From contig JACPJR010000002.1 in the NCBI GenBank assembly GCA_016187565.1, positions 1-35,703 of the forward strand: a DNA stretch of 35,703 nucleotides, in the 5' to 3' direction. Shown here one piece after another: positions 31,784-35,703 of the stretch. The translations under genes were made by a program, and so were the position numbers. Positions within the stretch are counted from its first letter, which is position 1. Every line of letters starts with the position of its first letter. A model generated the notes under the pieces. That model was not told where the DNA came from. It did not search any database and was given only the letters and a program-made list of their open reading frames with translations. This DNA comes from Candidatus Woesearchaeota archaeon. Lineage in GTDB: Archaea; Nanobdellota; Nanobdellia; Woesearchaeales; JACPJR01.

Positions 31784-33001
31784 TTATTTCTGTCGTATAC
31801 ATCCTTCTTTTCGTGCGGCGTCGGCAACTGCCTTAGCTACCCGAGGCACAACTGACTTGTCCAATGGATTAGGAAGAACATTATCTTTTGTTGGCTTGGT
31901 TACGGCTGTTGCCAGTGCATGTGCTGCGGCGATCTTCATGGTCTCAGTTATCTTCGTTGCCTTTGTATCCAATGCTCCTCGAAAGATGCCAGGAAACCCT
32001 AAGACATTGTTTATTTGGTTCGGTAGATCTGATCTTCCAGTACCAACAACAGCAGCACCACCTGCATACGCCTCATCAGGCATAATTTCAGGAATAGGAT
32101 TTGCCATGGCAAAAATAATTGATTGTTTTTGCATTCCCTTAATATCTTCTTTTTTCAACAGGTTTCCTCGCGAGACGCCAATAAAGACATCTGCTCCTAA
32201 GAGCGCATCAGGTAATGTCCCTTCCTTCTTGAATGGGTTTGTGTAGACTAATAACTCTTGTTTGAATACATTGAGATCACTGCGAGAAGGACTAATAATT
32301 CCTTTAGAATCACACACCATGACTTCTTTCACGGGTATACAAACCTTCCGATCTGGATGGCCAACACACCGGAGTAATTTTGCTACCGCACTTCCTGCTG
32401 CACCAGCTCCATTGATGACTACCTTGAGTTGGCTGATATCCTTTTTAACCACTTTTGCCGCGTTCAACAAAGCTGCAAGAACAACAACAGCTGTTCCATG
32501 CTGATCATCATGCATGACAGGAATACCAAGATCCTGGAGTGCTTGTTCAACAAGAAAACATTCTGGTGCTTTGATGTCTTCCAAATTAATGCCTCCAAAG
32601 ACAGGCGCAATGGCCTTTACCATATCGACAACAGAACAAAATCGTGTATCAACACAAATCGGAAATGCATCAATATTGGCAAATTCCTTGAAGAGTAATG
32701 CTTTTCCTTCCATAACTGGAATAGACGCTAACGGACCAATATTGCCAAGGCCAAGCACTGAGGATCCATCTGAAACCACAGCAACACTATTTGCTTTCAG
32801 CGAATGAGAAAATGCTGCTTCAGGATGTTCTGCAATAAGCCGACATACCTCCGCAACTCCGGGGGTGTAGGCTAAACTGAGATCATACCTTGTTTTCAGA
32901 GGTACTTTGCCTTGCACGCATAATTTTCCGTGATACTTTTCATGGAGTAAAAGTGCATCTGCTGCAAGTGTCTGTTGCACGTTATCATTTCCTTTTTTCA
33001 T
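31784..33001 (-). CDS. Malic enzyme (NAD(P)-dependent malate dehydrogenase, decarboxylating)
   Basis: Converts malate to pyruvate and CO2. Marks of the short bacterial/archaeal form are SLAYTPGVAEVC, VMEGKALLFKEFANIDAFPI, CVDT, the metal site in LEDIKAPECFLVE and MHDDQHGTAVV, the dinucleotide site INGAGAAGSAVA and ANPIPEIMPDEA. About 405 residues, normal. The frame opens at a GTG at 33025, but GGGAG before the ATG at 33001 and a TATA element at 33044-33050 support the inner start. It is convergent with the swivelling-domain gene; both touch the pyruvate/PEP node, though the link is only by position. Confidence 0.94.
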   Translation of the reverse strand: MKKGNDNVQQTLAADALLLHEKYHGKLCVQGKVPLKTRYDLSLAYTPGVAEVCRLIAEHPEAAFSHSLKANSVAVVSDGSSVLGLGNIGPLASIPVMEGKALLFKEFANIDAFPICVDTRFCSVVDMVKAIAPVFGGINLEDIKAPECFLVEQALQDLGIPVMHDDQHGTAVVVLAALLNAAKVVKKDISQLKVVINGAGAAGSAVAKLLRCVGHPDRKVCIPVKEVMVCDSKGIISPSRSDLNVFKQELLVYTNPFKKEGTLPDALLGADVFIGVSRGNLLKKEDIKGMQKQSIIFAMANPIPEIMPDEAYAGGAAVVGTGRSDLPNQINNVLGFPGIFRGALDTKATKITETMKIAAAHALATAVTKPTKDNVLPNPLDKSVVPRVAKAVADAARKEGCIRQK

Positions 33002-33043
33002 TCCGGTAACTCCCTGATCTACCACGCCGATTTTTCCTTTTCT

Positions 33044-33050
33044 TTTTAAA
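33044..33050 (-). promoter_or_regulatory. TATA element of malic enzyme
   Basis: TTTTAAA on the plus strand (TTTAAAA on the minus strand), about 46 bases before the ATG at 33001, leaving a leader of about 20 bases with GGGAG. Confidence 0.35.
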
Positions 33051-33163
33051 TCTTGCTCTTTGTTAATTCCATCAGCGATAGGTTTATAAAGTCTATTGCC
33101 TTGTCATGATAAACCAATAGGCAACGGGGGCACTGCCTTATGCGTAAAACATGAGGTGATTCT

Positions 33164-33559
33164 ATGGAAAACTATAAAAACTATGGACCAACGGTTCTCC
33201 GCGTTTTTGTCGGGCTGTTATTTTTAGTGCCTGGATTGTTTAAACTCAGCAATCCGAGTATGGCTGTTGATTTGCTTACCAATCTTGGTTTTGGCGCTGC
33301 AGGAGGATTTTTTGCATGGGTGCTTATTCTCTCTGAAATTATCTTTGGTGCTGCTGTCCTTGTTGGTTGGAAGGTGAAGTATGCTGTATGGCCACTGGTT
33401 GTTATCATGCTGGTCGCCACTGTCATGGTCGTTATACCTAGTTTTGCTACCGACCCTATGGCAGCAGTGAGTTTAGCATTCCATCTCTTGGCGGTTGCTG
33501 GTCTTGTCAGTTTGTTTTTAACCGGACCAGGAGCATGGGCTGTTGAGAAACAAGCATAA
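33164..33559 (+). CDS. DoxX-family membrane protein
   Basis: 131 residues with four membrane helices in the DoxX layout: LRVFVGLLFLVPGLFKLSNP, WVLILSEIIFGAAVLVGW, VWPLVVIMLVATVMVVIPSF and LAFHLLAVAGLVSLFLTGPG. The LFLxxGxxKL-type motif in helix 1 is typical. Family members are linked to thiosulfate:quinone oxidoreductase or to oxidative-stress membrane complexes. GAGGTGATTCT precedes the ATG, and TTTATAAA at 33083-33090 is a possible promoter with a long leader. Its neighbours, a ferredoxin and a SOD, suit a redox role, but no partner is proven. Confidence 0.85.
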   Translation: MENYKNYGPTVLRVFVGLLFLVPGLFKLSNPSMAVDLLTNLGFGAAGGFFAWVLILSEIIFGAAVLVGWKVKYAVWPLVVIMLVATVMVVIPSFATDPMAAVSLAFHLLAVAGLVSLFLTGPGAWAVEKQA

Positions 33560-33568
33560 GGAGTAAAT

Positions 33569-33604
33569 TTTTTCTTTCTAATTTTTTTTCTTTCCTTTTT
33601 CTCC
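33569..33604 (+). terminator. T-rich terminator after the DoxX gene
   Basis: Three or more T-runs (ATTTTTTC, AATTTTTTTTC, CCTTTTTC) directly after the stop codon and no hairpin, the usual archaeal U-tract terminator. It also separates DoxX from the convergent ferredoxin gene. Confidence 0.6.
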
Positions 33605-33606
33605 TT

Positions 33607-33861
33607 TTAGAACTTGATTTTTACCATACCACTTTTAATTTTACACTGGCATGCCAATCGGTTGTGCTCATCCATTCCCAGGGCTTCTTCATTCTCATTT
33701 AATGGTTCTAAATTATCCACACCTTCCTCAATCTCAACCCGGCAGATAGCACACATGCCCGATGAACAAGCAAACGGAACTCCTAGCTCTTCGGCAGCAT
33801 CTTTAATAGGACTTCCGTCAGGAATCTCGAGAGCTTTATCATTTGTTTTGAGGGTTGCCAT
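33607..33861 (-). CDS. 2Fe-2S ferredoxin
   Basis: 84 residues of the plant/adrenodoxin-like beta-grasp fold. Cluster ligands are in CSSGMCAIC (first three cysteines) and LACQC near the C-terminus, i.e. C-x4-C-x2-C then C. It carries electrons in the cytoplasm. It is shorter than classical plant-type ferredoxins and contains only one cluster. It lies convergent to DoxX and divergent from an unknown gene. Its partner reductase is not visible in the window. The suf operon nearby would supply its cluster. Confidence 0.9.
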   Translation of the reverse strand: MATLKTNDKALEIPDGSPIKDAAEELGVPFACSSGMCAICRVEIEEGVDNLEPLNENEEALGMDEHNRLACQCKIKSGMVKIKF

Positions 33862-33937
33862 GCTGAGAGAAGGTGATAGAAACTATTATATTAAGGATTA
33901 TGTTCTTTAATATAGCGGTTAGAGTATACAAGGACAA

Positions 33938-33948
33938 ACGTTTTTAAA
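33938..33948 (+). promoter_or_regulatory. TATA box of the 33970 gene
   Basis: GTTTTTAAAGA about 27 bases before the ATG at 33970, fitting a leaderless message. Confidence 0.45.
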
Positions 33949-33969
33949 GAAATAGCCATTTGAATAATT

Positions 33970-34779
33970 ATGTCTCTGGAAGATGAAGCAAGAAAAGAAT
34001 GGAAAGAAAAAATTAGGAGAAAGACTGAGCAAGTTCGAAGAGATTGGACTTCTGAATCAGACGGAAGTGTTCCTCTTGAGGAGGCACTTGTTGGTGTTCT
34101 TGCTGATTATTATGTTAAAAGAGAAGTTCCAAGAGTCGTTATAAAATATTCAGAAGGAGCAACCGATGAAGGATTAATTAAGGTTTTTGATAAGATTTTG
34201 GGTGTCATGAGAACTCCAACATATCATACTTTGAATTATACAAATCCTGGAGTAGTAGAACTTGCTAAATGTTTATGTTTAAGACATTCAATTACTGGGG
34301 GAGACCATGTTGATAGAGATGCTACCCATATTTTATGGGAATTTGTTGGTGATAGGCCTATTGATATTTATTGGGATCAGGAACGTGACCTACCACAATA
34401 TTCAGGTGAAGTTTTAAAATCATTAGAGATACAATTTGGAAATTTTAGAGTTTGGTCAGCATTAAGACAACATAAAGAATTTTCTCGAATGTTAGGGGAA
34501 AGCAGTAAAAGAGCATACGATTGGAAACGTCGTGACCATGTAAGAAATGGTACAATGAACATGGAAGCTAAAAGTAGAATTGAATTAGGTTTTGCTCAAC
34601 TTGCTGATTTTTTTCCAGAACAATCTGGAGATAATGTTGATCAATTATTTTATCGTGCAGTTAGCAGTTTTGTTTCTGCAAAAAATAGAGAAATGATTCC
34701 ATACCGACTTGCACAATACCAGTTGAGAGAGATACCAGTAACGATGGGAATAAATCCTGTTAATTTTTCTCAGTTCTAA
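33970..34779 (+). CDS. Hypothetical protein, 269 aa
   Basis: A soluble, charged protein with a basic helical N-terminus ([23 protein letters not shown]) and no signal peptide. Segments such as [21 protein letters not shown] and [14 protein letters not shown] are distinctive but not known to me. Codon use is AT-richer than in the flanking ferredoxin and SOD genes, suggesting later arrival. It overlaps the SOD stop by four bases on the opposite strand. No function can be assigned. Confidence 0.7.
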   Translation: MSLEDEARKEWKEKIRRKTEQVRRDWTSESDGSVPLEEALVGVLADYYVKREVPRVVIKYSEGATDEGLIKVFDKILGVMRTPTYHTLNYTNPGVVELAKCLCLRHSITGGDHVDRDATHILWEFVGDRPIDIYWDQERDLPQYSGEVLKSLEIQFGNFRVWSALRQHKEFSRMLGESSKRAYDWKRRDHVRNGTMNMEAKSRIELGFAQLADFFPEQSGDNVDQLFYRAVSSFVSAKNREMIPYRLAQYQLREIPVTMGINPVNFSQF

Positions 34780-35396
34780 GAAGATTGCTTAGCTTTTTTG
34801 TAATTTTCTTCAACCTGCCGCCAGTTGACGACATGCCACCAGTTTTTAAGATATTCAGCCCTATTCCATTGGTAAAGGAGATAATAGCCATGTTCCCAAA
34901 CATCAACACCCAAAATTGGAATTTTTCCTTCCATTAAAGGACTATCTTGATTTGCAGTGCTATACACTTCTAATTTACCGTTGTTTACTACAAGCCAAGC
35001 CCAGCCAGAACCAAATCGAGCTATCCCAGTATTGGTGAAGCTTTCCTTAAATTTTTCAAAGCTTTCAAACGTTTTCTTAATGGCATCTGCAACTTTTCCC
35101 GAAGGGTCACCACCTGCATGAGGAGCCATTATCTGCCAGAAAAACGTGTGATTAGCATGTCCACCACCATGATTCCTTACTGCTGTCCGAATGCTTTCAG
35201 GAACCTTATCAAGATCCATGAGGAGTTCTTCAACGGTCTTTGTTTGCAGATTTTTGTGATCAGCTAATGCAGCGTTTAACTTATCAATATAGGTTTGATG
35301 ATGTTTCGTATGATGAATCTTCATGGTCTGTTCATCAATGTACGGTTCAAGCGCACTATAGGCATAGCCGAGTGCAGGAAGTTCATGTTTTGCCAT
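34776..35396 (-). CDS. sodA: Superoxide dismutase, Mn/Fe family (Mn-type signature)
   Basis: 206 residues converting superoxide to oxygen and peroxide. Metal ligands are His in [12 protein letters not shown], His in [10 protein letters not shown] and Asp/His in [13 protein letters not shown]. The Gly of GGHANH together with Gln in STANQDSPL is the pattern of Mn-specific enzymes (Fe forms have Gln at the first place and Ala/Gly at the second). The ATG at 35396 follows GAGGTGACGCAA; the frame extends to 35426 without support. TATATAAA at 35451-35458 is the likely promoter. It fits the Mn-type importer in the window. Confidence 0.93.
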   Translation of the reverse strand: MAKHELPALGYAYSALEPYIDEQTMKIHHTKHHQTYIDKLNAALADHKNLQTKTVEELLMDLDKVPESIRTAVRNHGGGHANHTFFWQIMAPHAGGDPSGKVADAIKKTFESFEKFKESFTNTGIARFGSGWAWLVVNNGKLEVYSTANQDSPLMEGKIPILGVDVWEHGYYLLYQWNRAEYLKNWWHVVNWRQVEENYKKAKQSS

Positions 35397-35450
35397 TTGC
35401 GTCACCTCACCCTTAGAACTTAACAATTGACAAGTATGAAGTCATTGACC

Positions 35451-35458
35451 TATATAAA
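35451..35458 (-). promoter_or_regulatory. TATA box of the SOD gene
   Basis: TATATAAA (TTTATATA on the minus strand), about 58 bases before the ATG at 35396, leaving a leader of about 30 bases that holds GAGGTGA. The 35459-35547 interval is AT-rich with nothing else seen. Confidence 0.5.
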
Positions 35459-35547
35459 TGTTTGCGTGATGCTTTTTATTTGTTTAATTTGATTATTAGT
35501 TTACACTTTAATAATAAGCCGAGATTTCTGCACTTTTTGTGATTTAA

Positions 35548-35703
35548 ATGGAAAAATTGAAAGAAAAAAAAGAAAGTGGGTAGTACAGCAATACAGAAGC
35601 GGTAGAAGTGCTACTTCTATAGCAAGAATTCAAAAAATCAGCAGGCAGATGGTTTACAAGCTTGTTGCAAAACATAAGAAAGAAGGGTCGAAAGCTTACA
35701 AAG
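35548..35703 (+). mobile_element. Start of a transposase-like gene, cut by the window end
   Basis: From about 35574 the plus strand reads KWVVQQYRSGRSATSIARIQ followed by KISRQMVYKLVAKHKKEGSK, an N-terminal helix-turn-helix like those of IS481/IS3-type DDE transposases or integrases. That frame is open from 35493 but has no ATG, GTG or TTG. The only nearby ATG (35548) is in another frame and reaches a stop at 35581 after MEKLKEKKESG. A run of eight A followed by G (35564-35572) allows a -1 shift that joins the two. The catalytic part would lie beyond the window. Confidence 0.55.

Noticed and set aside
1-35703. CRISPR array
   Set aside because: No regularly spaced short repeats were seen, and no cas-like genes are present.

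Overview
The window looks like a chromosomal segment of an archaeon with moderately AT-rich DNA. The evidence is archaeal-type promoters (TATA boxes near -25, often placed so that the mRNA would be nearly leaderless), deoxyhypusine synthase, an archaeal-type valyl-tRNA synthetase, several Lrp-like and winged-helix regulators, MNT/HEPN modules and a stand-alone PEP-utilising swivelling domain. A reduced, DPANN-like (for example Woesearchaeota-type) lineage would fit, but that placement is inference.

Layout. 1-497: no convincing protein gene; two strongly folded segments, the second (188-436) with a well-placed TATA box, a 9-bp closing helix and a T-run. 498-2938: a hypothetical gene, an MNT/HEPN pair, a decayed copy of the hypothetical gene's start, and a membrane protein. 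2954-6307: hypothetical protein, deoxyhypusine synthase, an ornithine/lysine decarboxylase-like enzyme (a plausible polyamine-to-hypusine pair) and two small proteins. 6359-7701: HicBA, a deletion-bearing copy of the preceding membrane-protein gene, and a RibD-like deaminase. 7711-10101: valS. 10299-13374: accessory region with an orphan antitoxin, a toxin stub, a second MNT/HEPN pair, a wrecked alpha-glucan phosphorylase gene and small DNA-binding proteins. 13393-14599: ACT-domain protein and Cys-rich lipoprotein.

14584-18996 (minus strand) is a metal-uptake operon: DtxR-type repressor, TroA-like binding lipoprotein, ATPase, two permeases and a winged-helix tail in another frame. A DtxR-like operator overlaps the predicted start of transcription. 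19105-24738 holds a divergent HTH regulator with a Cys/His cluster and a complete sufBDSUC operon. Together with the SOD at 34776-35396, whose Gly/Gln signature is Mn-type, this reads as metal supply, Fe-S assembly and oxidative defence.

24781-31767: an Lrp-like regulator, a 601-residue unknown protein, a GNAT-like protein, a lipoprotein-like gene lying between two copies of the same promoter and lrp start, a two-module Lrp protein and a swivelling-domain protein. 31784-35396: malic enzyme, DoxX, 2Fe-2S ferredoxin, an unknown protein and SOD. The window ends inside the N-terminal HTH of a transposase-like gene.

The most notable pattern is seen three times: a small accessory module (MNT/HEPN, HicBA, lipoprotein) sits between an intact resident gene and a truncated or deleted copy of that same gene. 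This suggests a repeated insertion or duplication mechanism that leaves a partial copy of the flanking gene.
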